The notes below the pieces were generated by a model. That model saw only the letters and a program-made list of their open reading frames with translations. It had not been told where the DNA came from and made no database searches. This document shows positions 51,023 through 58,966 of a stretch of DNA of 64,000 nucleotides, piece after piece. Position 1 is the first letter of the stretch, and each line of letters begins with the position of its first letter. A program made the position numbers and the translations under genes. Origin of the DNA: Intestinimonas sp. (GTDB lineage: Bacteria; Bacillota; Clostridia; Oscillospirales; Oscillospiraceae); NCBI GenBank assembly GCA_022653075.1, contig JALCSB010000003.1, positions 101,230 to 165,229 on the forward strand, in the 5' to 3' direction.

Positions 51023-51385
51023 ATGGATCAGGACGCGTTCGCCCCCTGCTGCGATGTACCGCAGACCCATAACGACGTGTTGGATCGCGTGGGGCACGAC
51101 ATGCCGCCTGAGGAGCAGCTCTATGATCTGGCGGATCTTTTTAAGATATTCGGAGACACCACCCGCATTAAAATCCTGTATGTGCTCTTTGAATCGGAGC
51201 TGTGTGTATGCGACATCGCGGCGCTTCTGGGCATGACCCAGTCAGCTATCTCCCACCAGCTCCGCATTCTCAAGCAGAGTAAGCTTGTGGGAAATCGCCG
51301 TGAGGGAAAAACCATCATTTACTTTTTGTCCGACAACCATGTCCGCACCATCCTGGGTCAGGGTATGGAACATATTATTGAATAA
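51023..51385 (+). CDS. ArsR/SmtB-family metal-sensing repressor (CadC-like)
   Basis: A 120-residue winged-helix repressor. The metal-binding helix motif ELCVCDIAALLG is followed by the recognition helix QSAISHQLRILKQ. A Cys-Cys pair lies in the N-terminal tail (APCC), as in the Cd/Pb/Zn sensor CadC. The C-terminal GMEHIIE is short, so a SmtB-type alpha-5 site is not obvious. Metal binding should release the operator at 50985-51006. The start is ATG 51023; GTG 51014 is an alternative. The HMA and ATPase genes follow directly. Confidence 0.92.
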   Translation: MDQDAFAPCCDVPQTHNDVLDRVGHDMPPEEQLYDLADLFKIFGDTTRIKILYVLFESELCVCDIAALLGMTQSAISHQLRILKQSKLVGNRREGKTIIYFLSDNHVRTILGQGMEHIIE

Positions 51386-51399
51386 GGGAGGAATCTCTC

Positions 51400-51618
51400 A
51401 TGAGGAAAACCTATCGGCTGCGAGATTTGGATTGTGCCAACTGCGCGGCTAAAATGGAGCGGGGTATTTCCAAAATTCCCGGTGTACAGAGCGCCAGCAT
51501 CAGCTTTATGACCCAGCGGCTGACCATCGAGGCTGACGAACCCCTATTGGATTCGATTATAAAACAGGCGGTGAAGGTGTGCCGGAAGATTGAGCCAGAC
51601 TGCACCATTCTGCTGTAG
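51400..51618 (+). CDS. Free-standing heavy-metal-associated (HMA) domain protein
   Basis: A 72-residue ferredoxin-like metal chaperone. The metal-binding loop is DLDCANCAAKME with Cys12 and Cys15, and SISFMTQRLTIEA matches the second half of the fold. It equals the N-terminal domain normally fused to Zn/Cd P-type ATPases. Here it is separate, and its stop lies 19 bp before the ATPase start. It probably hands metal to that pump. Confidence 0.9.
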   Translation: MRKTYRLRDLDCANCAAKMERGISKIPGVQSASISFMTQRLTIEADEPLLDSIIKQAVKVCRKIEPDCTILL

Positions 51619-51637
51619 CCGTCCGCAGGAGGGTCTC

Positions 51638-53518
51638 ATGACAAAACGGCAGAAAAAAGATTTGGCGCGCATTCTGTTGGGTGCCGCTCTGTTTTCAGCG
51701 GCGGCCCTGCTTCCTCTGGAGGGTACAGCCAGACTGCTCGCATTCCTGGTCCCCTATCTGTTTTTGGGTTACGACGTGTTTTGGGCCGCCCTGCGTAACC
51801 TGGCCGGCGGACAGTTTCTGGATGAAAATTTTCTCATGTCCCTAGCCACTGTGGGCGCCATGCTGGCGGGCGAATACCCGGAGGGCGTGGCGGTCATGCT
51901 GTTTTATCAGGTGGGCGAGCTGTTCCAGCGCTGTGCCGTGGACAAAAGCCGTCGCTCCATCTCCCAGCTCATGGACATTCGCCCCGACAGCGCCAATGTA
52001 GTGCGTGACGGGCAGATTTTGAAGGTAAATCCCGAGGGTGTGGCCGTCGGCGAAACCATTCTGGTCCGTCCAGGCGAGCGCGTTCCCCTGGATGGAACGG
52101 TCTCAGACGGACAGACCACCCTCAACACCGCCGCGCTCACCGGGGAATCCCTTCCTGCGGATGCTGGCCCGGGCGACGCGGTCATCAGCGGCTCGGTTAA
52201 CCTCAGCCGTGTTATCCGGGTGTCGGTCCGCAGCGTCTACGGCGAGTCTACCGTGGCCCGGATTTTGGACCTGGTGGAAAACGCCGCCTCCAAAAAAGCA
52301 CGGGTGGAAGCTTTTATTACCCGGTTCGCCCGATATTATACGCCCGCAGTCGTAGGCTGCGCTGCGCTGCTGGCGCTGGTTCCCCCGCTGGCCTTGGGCC
52401 TTCCCTGGAGCGAGTGGGTCCATCGGGCCCTGATTTTTCTGGTGGTCTCCTGTCCCTGCGCCCTGGTCATCTCGGTGCCCCTGTCCTTTTTCGGCGGCAT
52501 CGGCGGCGCCTCGCGGCAGGGTATTCTGGTGAAAGGATCCAGCTACCTGGAAGCGCTGTCCCGTACCAGAACCGTGGTGTTTGATAAAACCGGTACGCTT
52601 ACCGAAGGCAGCTTCACCGTTTCCGCAGTCCACCCGGAGGTGGTCTCCGAGGCACAGCTTCTGGAATATGCCGCCTGTGCCGAGACCTATTCCAACCATC
52701 CGATTTCCCTCTCTATCCGGAGGGCCCACGGACGGGAGATCCCGACCGGAACCGTTACCGATGCGGAAGACCTGGCCGGCTTAGGCGTGCGGGCCGTGGT
52801 GAACGGCCATATGATTTATGCGGGCAACAGCGCACTTATGGACTCGGTGGGCGCCGGCTGGCACGGCTGCCATCGGGTGGGTACCATTATTCATGTGGCT
52901 GTGGACGGCGCATATATGGGACATATCGTCATCTCCGATACGATAAAGCCCGATGCGAGGCAGGCCATCGACCGCCTGCGGGCTATGGGTGTAGTGAGGC
53001 TGGTCATGCTCACCGGCGACCGGGAGGCGGTAGGCCGGGACGTAGGGGACCGGCTCGGTCTGGACCAGGTCCACGCACAGCTTATGCCAGGCGACAAGGT
53101 GAGCGCCGTGGAACGGCTGCTGGGCGAGCAGAAGGAGGGTGAAACGCTGGCCTTTGTGGGCGACGGTATCAACGATGCCCCCGTTCTTTCCCGGGCGGAC
53201 ATAGGCATAGCCATGGGTGCGCTGGGCTCCGACGCCGCCATTGAGGCGGCGGACCTCGTTCTCATGGACGACAAACCGTCCAAGCTGGCCGACGCCCTTC
53301 TCATTGCCCGGCGCACAATGGCCATCGTCCATCAGAACATCGTGTTCGCCCTTGCAGTAAAGGTGGCCGTGCTGGTTCTGGGTGCACTGGGAATCGCGGA
53401 TATGTGGCTGGCGGTATTCGCAGATGTGGGGGTCTCTGTTTTGGCTATTCTCAATGCCATGCGGGCCATGCGGATTAAAGGAAAAGATGGAATACAGCAG
53501 AGTTCCCCCGTCAGGTAA
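51638..53518 (+). CDS. Zn/Cd/Pb-transporting P1B-type ATPase (CadA/ZntA-like)
   Basis: A 626-residue efflux pump. It shows the actuator TGES (168-171), the membrane CPC in SCPCALVIS (272-274), the phosphorylation motif DKTGT (316-320), the SNHPIS His-Pro, TGDRE, GDGINDAP and the last-helix aspartate in FADVGVSVLAIL. CPC plus that aspartate fits P1B-2 pumps for Zn, Cd and Pb. It lacks its own HMA domain, which is the separate preceding gene. The start is ATG 51638 after AGGAGGG; the frame is open to 51590, overlapping the HMA gene. Confidence 0.94.
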   Translation: MTKRQKKDLARILLGAALFSAAALLPLEGTARLLAFLVPYLFLGYDVFWAALRNLAGGQFLDENFLMSLATVGAMLAGEYPEGVAVMLFYQVGELFQRCAVDKSRRSISQLMDIRPDSANVVRDGQILKVNPEGVAVGETILVRPGERVPLDGTVSDGQTTLNTAALTGESLPADAGPGDAVISGSVNLSRVIRVSVRSVYGESTVARILDLVENAASKKARVEAFITRFARYYTPAVVGCAALLALVPPLALGLPWSEWVHRALIFLVVSCPCALVISVPLSFFGGIGGASRQGILVKGSSYLEALSRTRTVVFDKTGTLTEGSFTVSAVHPEVVSEAQLLEYAACAETYSNHPISLSIRRAHGREIPTGTVTDAEDLAGLGVRAVVNGHMIYAGNSALMDSVGAGWHGCHRVGTIIHVAVDGAYMGHIVISDTIKPDARQAIDRLRAMGVVRLVMLTGDREAVGRDVGDRLGLDQVHAQLMPGDKVSAVERLLGEQKEGETLAFVGDGINDAPVLSRADIGIAMGALGSDAAIEAADLVLMDDKPSKLADALLIARRTMAIVHQNIVFALAVKVAVLVLGALGIADMWLAVFADVGVSVLAILNAMRAMRIKGKDGIQQSSPVR

Positions 53519-53519
53519 A

Positions 53520-53559
53520 AGAAGACCGTGAGAATGCGTCGGCATTCTCACGGTCTTCT
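53520..53559. terminator. Bidirectional terminator between the metal ATPase and recR
   Basis: A perfect 18-bp stem (AGAAGACCGTGAGAATGC) with a 4-nt loop, touching the recR stop codon. Confidence 0.85.
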
Positions 53560-54161
53560 TATATCTCTCTACGGCCTTCCAGCGCCCGCATCAGCGTGGC
53601 GTCGTCGGCATACTCCAGATGCCCTCCCACGGGCACGCCGTAAGCCAGCCGGGTAACCCGCACCCCAAAGGGTTTGAGCAAACGGGACAGATACATAGCG
53701 GTGGCCTCGCCCTCCGTGTCGGGGTTGGTGGCCATGATGACTTCACGCACGTCCCCGGCGGCTACCCGCTCCACCAGTTCCTTCACATGCAAATCATCCG
53801 GTCCAACATGGTTCATGGGAGAAATGACCCCATGGAGCACATGATAGCGCCCATGGTACTCTCGGGCACGCTCCAGCGCGATGACGTCTTTCGGGTCAGC
53901 CACCACACAGATAACGCCGCCGTCCCGCTTACCGCTACGGCAGATAGCGCAGGGCCCCTCGCCCTCTGTGAAGTTCTGACAGACGGGGCATAGATGAATG
54001 GCCCGCTTGGCCTCCACGATAGCGTCGGCAAAGGAGGCGGCCTCCTCGTCTGGCATAGACAGTACAAACAGGGCCAGCCTCTGGGCGCTTTTACTGCCAA
54101 TGCCGGGCAGCCGGGCAAATTGTTCCGTCAACTTTTCCAGTGCGGGCGGGAAATACTGCAT
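53559..54161 (-). CDS. recR: Recombination mediator protein RecR
   Basis: A 200-residue protein that helps load RecA with RecF and RecO. The N-terminal helix-hairpin-helix (LARLPGIGSKSAQRLA region), the C4 zinc finger (CPVCQNFTEGEGPCAIC) and the TOPRIM domain (VVADPKDVIALER, ATNPDTEGEATAMYL) are all present. Length is normal. It is 12 bp from the rpe stop, and its stop codon touches the shared terminator. Confidence 0.97.
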   Translation of the reverse strand: MQYFPPALEKLTEQFARLPGIGSKSAQRLALFVLSMPDEEAASFADAIVEAKRAIHLCPVCQNFTEGEGPCAICRSGKRDGGVICVVADPKDVIALERAREYHGRYHVLHGVISPMNHVGPDDLHVKELVERVAAGDVREVIMATNPDTEGEATAMYLSRLLKPFGVRVTRLAYGVPVGGHLEYADDATLMRALEGRREI

Positions 54162-54173
54162 GTGCCATCCTCC

Positions 54174-54821
54174 TCATCCACGCAGGGCATCCACAGCGGC
54201 GGCAGGATCGGCGGCGCCGTACACGGCCGAACCGGCTACCAGCACATCCGCGCCGGCGGCAATAACCTGCCTTGCCGTATCGGCATTCACACCGCCGTCC
54301 ACCTCCAAATGGCAGGCGGGATTATATTTTTCGATGCAGCGGCGAACCTGGGCGATTTTTTCGAGCTGCTCGGCCATAAACTTCTGTCCTCCAAAGCCCG
54401 GCTCTACCGTCATAATGAGAATGAGATCCACACCGGCCTCCAAATAGGGTAACACCGCCTCAGCGGCCGTGATCGGCCGCAACGCTATGCCTTTCTTAAC
54501 TCCGCACCGATCCATGGCACGCAGCGCGTCGTGCAGCGCAGGGGGCATATCGGCCTCCAGGTGCACGGTCAGCAGGTCGGCACCCGCCTTGGAAAAGGCC
54601 TCCACATACCGGCCGGGCTTTTCCACCATAAGGTGCACATCCAGAAACCGCTTCGTGTGCTTCCGCATGGAGGCCACCACCGGTACGCCAATGGAGAGAT
54701 TGGGTACGAACATGCCATCCATCACATCCACATGGAGCCAGTCGGCGTTGGGGACCCGCTCGATCTCCCGCTGCAAGTTGCAAAAATCCGCGGAGAGAAT
54801 GGAAGGCGCAATTTTAATCAT
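54174..54821 (-). CDS. rpe: Ribulose-phosphate 3-epimerase
   Basis: A 215-residue TIM-barrel enzyme interconverting ribulose-5-phosphate and xylulose-5-phosphate in the pentose phosphate pathway. Signatures are IKIAPSILSADF, WLHVDVMDGMFVPNLSIG, DVHLMVEKP, ILIMTVEPGFGGQKF and the phosphate loop VDGGVN...AGADVLVAGSAVY. Its pairing with recR is probably just operonic proximity. Confidence 0.97.
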   Translation of the reverse strand: MIKIAPSILSADFCNLQREIERVPNADWLHVDVMDGMFVPNLSIGVPVVASMRKHTKRFLDVHLMVEKPGRYVEAFSKAGADLLTVHLEADMPPALHDALRAMDRCGVKKGIALRPITAAEAVLPYLEAGVDLILIMTVEPGFGGQKFMAEQLEKIAQVRRCIEKYNPACHLEVDGGVNADTARQVIAAGADVLVAGSAVYGAADPAAAVDALRG

Positions 54822-55069
54822 GGATTCATCCTCTTTTCAAAAAATATAAAGACTTCTGCTGTATTCTGTCCTTACCCGGTACCGGCCCGCCGCACACCGG
54901 ACGCGGGAGCGCGGCATAGGATACCCCAGCGGACGATGGGTCGGGACCTCTGCCGAATCTCTCCCCCCTTCTCCCACGCCCAGCCGGCAGGGGACGGCTG
55001 TCCGCTTTCAGATAGCCGCCCGCCGGGCTTCTGCCCGGCGGGCGGCGTTGGGTATTCGGGAAGTTTCCC
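54822..55069. other. Intergenic region between ilvA and rpe
   Basis: 248 bp, GC-rich. It contains the hairpin at 55015-55046 and the rpe ribosome site. I looked for 6S, SRP and RNase P RNA signatures and found none convincing. Confidence 0.4.
55015..55046 (-). terminator. GC-rich hairpin after ilvA
   Basis: A perfect 14-bp stem (GCCGCCCGCCGGGC) with TTCT loop, without a T-run. Confidence 0.55.
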
Positions 55070-56293
55070 TTAGCTGAAAAATGCCGCCTTGGGCTGATTC
55101 TCCTGCACCTGATACCCCGCTTCCGCCATCGCGTCCAGAATCTCCCGCTTATGCGCATGGCCAAACGCCTCCAGCGTCACCCGCAGCTCCACACCGCTCT
55201 GCCGGTTCAGATTGACAAACTGGTTGTGCTGCAGTTTGATGATGTTACCGCTGTGCTCTGCCACCACTTTCGCGATGTGCAGCAGTTCGCCGGGCCGGTC
55301 TGGGAGCTGTACGGAAAAGGTGAACACCCTGCCCCGGCTTATCAGCCCGTGCTGGACCAGGGAGGAAATCGTGATCACATCCATATTGCCGCCGGAGAGT
55401 ACACTCACCACATTTTTGCCCTGAAAATCCAAATGATGCAGTGCCGCCACCGACAGCAGCCCCGCGTTTTCCACAACCATCTTGTGTTTTTCCATCATAT
55501 CAAGAAACGCATCCACCAGTTCCCGGTCGTCGATGGTAATAATATCGTCGAGGTTCTGCTGAATATAGGGAAAGACTAAGTCACCGGGTGTTTTCACCGC
55601 CACACCATCGGCAATGGTCTCCACCTTGTCCAGAGATACCACGCGCCCGGCCTCCAGACTGGCCTTCATACAGGCCGCGCCCACCGGCTCCACGCCGATA
55701 ACCTTTACATTGGGATTCAGAAGCTTTGCCAGCGTGGAAATGCCAGACGCCAGTCCACCGCCGCCAATTGGGACGAGAATCACATCCACATCCGGCAGGT
55801 CGGAAAAGATCTCATAGGCAATGGTACCTTGCCCTGTGGCCACCGTGAGGTCGTTAAACGGCGGAATATAAGTCAGTCCCTTGGTCTCGGCCAGCTCCAT
55901 GGCAAGGGCGGCCGCATCGTCAAAGGCGGCACCGTGGAGAACCACGTTGGCGCCATAATCCTTCGTATTGTTTACTTTCACCAGAGGAGTCGTCGTGGGC
56001 ATCACCACGGTGGCGGGCACACCGGCGGCCTGGGCGGCATAGGCAACACCCTGCGCATGGTTTCCCGCAGAGGCGGTGATAAGCCCCCGCTCCTTTTCCT
56101 CGTCGGTCAGCGTGCTGATTTTAAAATAAGCGCCCCGAATTTTATAGGCCCCCGTCGCCTGCATATTTTCAGGCTTGAGATAGACCTCGTTTCCCGTGGT
56201 ACGACTCAGCGCAGCGCTGTATACCAGCGGTGTGGGGCGGATTACCCCGGCAAGAACGGCGCGTGCCGCCTTGAAGTCATCCAAAGTCATCAT
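55070..56293 (-). CDS. ilvA: Threonine ammonia-lyase (threonine dehydratase)
   Basis: A 407-residue PLP enzyme deaminating threonine to 2-oxobutyrate, the first step to isoleucine or a catabolic route. The PLP lysine is in ATGAYKIRGAYFK, the glycine loop is VPIGGGGLASG, and a single ACT-like domain (about 328-400, PDRPGELLHIAKVVAEHSGN) provides feedback control. This size is intermediate between catabolic TdcB and the long E. coli IlvA. GGAGG precedes the ATG. Its promoter is back-to-back with that of xpaC. Confidence 0.94.
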   Translation of the reverse strand: MMTLDDFKAARAVLAGVIRPTPLVYSAALSRTTGNEVYLKPENMQATGAYKIRGAYFKISTLTDEEKERGLITASAGNHAQGVAYAAQAAGVPATVVMPTTTPLVKVNNTKDYGANVVLHGAAFDDAAALAMELAETKGLTYIPPFNDLTVATGQGTIAYEIFSDLPDVDVILVPIGGGGLASGISTLAKLLNPNVKVIGVEPVGAACMKASLEAGRVVSLDKVETIADGVAVKTPGDLVFPYIQQNLDDIITIDDRELVDAFLDMMEKHKMVVENAGLLSVAALHHLDFQGKNVVSVLSGGNMDVITISSLVQHGLISRGRVFTFSVQLPDRPGELLHIAKVVAEHSGNIIKLQHNQFVNLNRQSGVELRVTLEAFGHAHKREILDAMAEAGYQVQENQPKAAFFS

Positions 56294-56356
56294 GGTTTGA
56301 GCCCTCCTTTGTATTTTTGGACCGATTCCGCAATTTTTACAAATATATAATGTTTT

Positions 56357-56385
56357 ATTTTACTTACTTTTTCGCCCCCTGTCAA
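56357..56385 (-). promoter_or_regulatory. Promoter of ilvA
   Basis: Minus-strand TTGACA (56380-56385), a 17-bp spacer and TAAAAT (56357-56362). The -35 is one half of the palindrome at 56375-56398. Confidence 0.75.
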
Positions 56386-56398
56386 TGTTGACAGGGGG
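56375..56398. repeat. Perfect palindrome holding both -35 boxes of the ilvA/xpaC divergent promoters
   Basis: CCCCCTGTCAA and TTGACAGGGGG are exact inverted repeats separated by TG. Each arm contains a consensus TTGACA hexamer, one per strand. Confidence 0.85.
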
Positions 56399-56417
56399 GC
56401 ATCGTGGGGGGTAAAAT
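56388..56417 (+). promoter_or_regulatory. Promoter of the xpaC-telA operon
   Basis: TTGACA (56388-56393), an 18-bp spacer with a G-rich stretch and TAAAAT (56412-56417). Confidence 0.75.
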
Positions 56418-56445
56418 GAATTTATCTATGTATAAGGAGATTGCT

Positions 56446-57111
56446 ATGGCAAAAATCGTAAAAAAGTCACCGGCCCCTGTGTACGCAGTGGCGGCGGTGT
56501 GGCTGGTATTCGGGCTGTTTTTGCCTTTATACAAACTGTTCCATTTTGCGCTGGCCACCGCACTTTCCGTTGCCGCTTTTCTGCTGGTCAAACGGCTTCG
56601 GCCCGACCAGATCATTGAGGTCCCGGACCCCACGCCGGAGCCAAAGCCGGAGAACACCGGGAATGCGGAGCTGGACGCGCTTATCCGGGAGCGAGACCGC
56701 GCACTTTCTGAAATGCGCCGCCTAAATGATAATATCAAAGACGAAAAAATCTCCATGCAGATTGATCATATGGAAGATATCACACGCAAGATTATCGCCC
56801 ATGTGGTGGAATATCCCCAGAAGCTCCCTCAGATCCGCAAATTTCTCAGTTACTATCTCCCCACCACACTGAAACTGCTCAATGCCTACGACCGGATGGG
56901 AGCCGCCGGGATCTCCGGCACCAACATCGACGGCACCATGGGCAAAATCGAAACCATGATGGACACGGTGGTTGCCGCCTTTGACCGTCAGCTGGACGCC
57001 CTGTTCCGCGACGAGGCACTGGACATTTCCACCGATATTACCGTGATGGAAAATTTGCTGAAGAGCGAGGGACTCAGCGGTGGCCGGCCCTTCGGCTCGG
57101 CGCAGAGTTAG
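56446..57111 (+). CDS. xpaC: XpaC-like membrane protein
   Basis: A 221-residue protein named after Bacillus XpaC (reported to aid 5-bromo-4-chloroindolyl phosphate hydrolysis). Two helices lie at about 13-30 and 33-50, and the rest is cytoplasmic and helical with Lys/Arg/Glu-rich repeats. The FLSYYLPTTLKLLNAYDRM segment is the family hallmark. XpaC and TelA are neighbours in many Firmicutes. The start is ATG 56446, six bases after AAGGAG; the frame is open to 56404, inside the promoter. Confidence 0.86.
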   Translation: MAKIVKKSPAPVYAVAAVWLVFGLFLPLYKLFHFALATALSVAAFLLVKRLRPDQIIEVPDPTPEPKPENTGNAELDALIRERDRALSEMRRLNDNIKDEKISMQIDHMEDITRKIIAHVVEYPQKLPQIRKFLSYYLPTTLKLLNAYDRMGAAGISGTNIDGTMGKIETMMDTVVAAFDRQLDALFRDEALDISTDITVMENLLKSEGLSGGRPFGSAQS

Positions 57112-57144
57112 TGCATACCGCTTTACAGAAAGGATGCGAAAACC

Positions 57145-58353
57145 ATGACTGATAAAACCGACATGACTCCGGAGCTCACGCTCACACCCAACGCCCCCAC
57201 GGAAGCAGCGGCGGCCGTTGCCCCTGCAGCGCCCAGCGCGCCCAAGCTGACTCTGGACAGCACTGCGGTAACCCCCGAGGACGCCGCTGCCGCCCAGAAA
57301 GCCCGTGATGAACACGCCATTAAGCTGGATGAAAGCCAGCTTACCGAGGCAGAGCGTAAGATGGTGGACGATTTCTCCCGGAAAATTGACATTACCGATA
57401 CCAATCTTGTTCTGCAATACGGCGCCGCCGCACAGAAAAATATCGCCAGCTTTTCCGAGACCGCGCTTAACAACGTCCGCACCAAGGATCTGGGCGAAAT
57501 CGGCAATGCGCTGGCCGGTCTGGTGGGCGAGCTGCAGCATTTCGGGCAGGAAGAAAAGAAGGGCGTGCTCGGCTTCTTTCAGAAAAAGAAAAATGACATC
57601 TCTGCCATGAAGGCGCAGTACTCCAAAGCTGAGGTAAATGTGGACAAGATTGTCGCCATGCTGGAAAACCACCAGGTCACGTTGATGAAAGATGTTGCCA
57701 TGCTGGACCACATGTATGATCTAAATACCAAGTATTACAAGGAATTGACCATGTATATCCTGGCCGGTAAGAAGAAAATGGAGCGAACCCGGTCCGAGGA
57801 TCTGGAGGCTCTGCGGAAAAAGGCCGCCGCCTCCGGCACCCAGGAGGACGCGCAGGCCTACAATGATCTGGCCAATATGTGCTCCCGCTTTGAAAAGAAA
57901 CTCCACGATCTGGAATTGACCCGCATGATTTCCATTCAGATGGGACCTCAGACACGGCTTATTCAGAACAACGACGCACTGATGCTGGAAAAAATTCAAT
58001 CTTCGCTGGCAAACACCATCCCCTTGTGGAAAAGTCAGATGGTTCTCTCCCTGGGGCTGGAACACTCCCGCCAAGCCACCGCAGCCCAGAACGCCGTTAC
58101 CAACATGACCAACGAACTGCTTCAAAAGAATGCCGACATGTTGAAGATGGGGACGCTGGAGACCGCCCGCGAAGCTGAGCGCAGCGTGGTGGATATTCAA
58201 ACCCTCCAGCACACCAACCAGCAGCTCGTCTCCACTCTGGACGAGGTTATGAAGATTCAGACCGAGGGGGCGCAGAAGCGCCGCGAGGCAGAACTGGAGC
58301 TGGGCCGTATTGAGGGTGAGCTGAAACGAAAGCTGCTGGAGCTTAGAAGCTGA
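57145..58353 (+). CDS. telA: TelA-family toxic-anion-resistance-like protein
   Basis: A 402-residue soluble, mostly helical protein of the TelA/KlaA family. An Ala/Pro/Thr-rich N-terminal tail (1-45) precedes the conserved core, with GFFQKKKNDISAMKAQYSK, LEKIQSSLANTIPLWKSQM and ALGLEHSRQ-like segments. Members are linked to tellurite and cell-envelope stress resistance, and the mechanism is unknown. It lies 33 bp after xpaC, with which it probably acts at the membrane. Confidence 0.92.
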   Translation: MTDKTDMTPELTLTPNAPTEAAAAVAPAAPSAPKLTLDSTAVTPEDAAAAQKARDEHAIKLDESQLTEAERKMVDDFSRKIDITDTNLVLQYGAAAQKNIASFSETALNNVRTKDLGEIGNALAGLVGELQHFGQEEKKGVLGFFQKKKNDISAMKAQYSKAEVNVDKIVAMLENHQVTLMKDVAMLDHMYDLNTKYYKELTMYILAGKKKMERTRSEDLEALRKKAAASGTQEDAQAYNDLANMCSRFEKKLHDLELTRMISIQMGPQTRLIQNNDALMLEKIQSSLANTIPLWKSQMVLSLGLEHSRQATAAQNAVTNMTNELLQKNADMLKMGTLETAREAERSVVDIQTLQHTNQQLVSTLDEVMKIQTEGAQKRREAELELGRIEGELKRKLLELRS

Positions 58354-58403
58354 ATTTAAATACACGGGACTATCGGCCCGTACCAACCGAAGATGGTGAA
58401 AAA

Positions 58404-58946
58404 ATGACTTTTCTTAACTCTCATCGCGGAGCCGTGCTGATTACGGTTCTGGTAGTGATTTTATCCATTGGGTTCGGCGCCCATCGCTCTCTGACCGCAG
58501 TGCGCACCCACATTGCCGATGTCTTTACGGACGGTGTGGCGGGCGATGGACATTCCATCGCCTCCGATCTCAAGGCCCGCGCCGACGTGTGCGCCAACCT
58601 GTCTTCTGTGGCACAGCACTATTTGGGTTCCGACAGCGAGCAGATCACCAATCTGGACCAGGCCCGTACCACCCTGCTGGACGATTTGACCGATGCCGCC
58701 GCCGACCAAAACGTGACTAACGCGGCCAACGCGGTATTTGACGCGCTGGACGGCTGTGACCTCTCGGAAAAGGATGCCAAATACGTGGATGGGTTTCGAA
58801 GTGAACTGACTTCCCGCGCTTTTTCCATTGCGCATGATGGCTACAATACCATGGCCGTTCAGTTCAACAAAGTCACGCTGGGCGCATTTCCCGCTTCGTT
58901 GCTGCGACATATGATCTTTGTTTCGGAGCTTCCCCTTTATCAATAA
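58404..58946 (+). CDS. LemA-like membrane-anchored protein
   Basis: A 180-residue protein with one N-terminal helix (10-27) and an extracytoplasmic helical domain. The ending AHDGYNTMAVQFNKVTLGAFPASLL matches the LemA hallmark YN-x-V-x-x-FN-x-x-x-x-x-FP. The rest is divergent, so the assignment rests on that motif and on the next gene, because LemA and TPM-domain genes are frequently adjacent. Function is unknown. Confidence 0.72.
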   Translation: MTFLNSHRGAVLITVLVVILSIGFGAHRSLTAVRTHIADVFTDGVAGDGHSIASDLKARADVCANLSSVAQHYLGSDSEQITNLDQARTTLLDDLTDAAADQNVTNAANAVFDALDGCDLSEKDAKYVDGFRSELTSRAFSIAHDGYNTMAVQFNKVTLGAFPASLLRHMIFVSELPLYQ

Positions 58947-58966
58947 AAATGCGTTAGGAGTTTACC

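Noticed and set aside
54840..55010. Possible structured RNA (6S, SRP or RNase P) between ilvA and rpe
   Set aside because: A few words such as GACAGAAT look like RNase P 3' ends, but the conserved 5' regions and the required length are missing, and no SRP or 6S core is seen.
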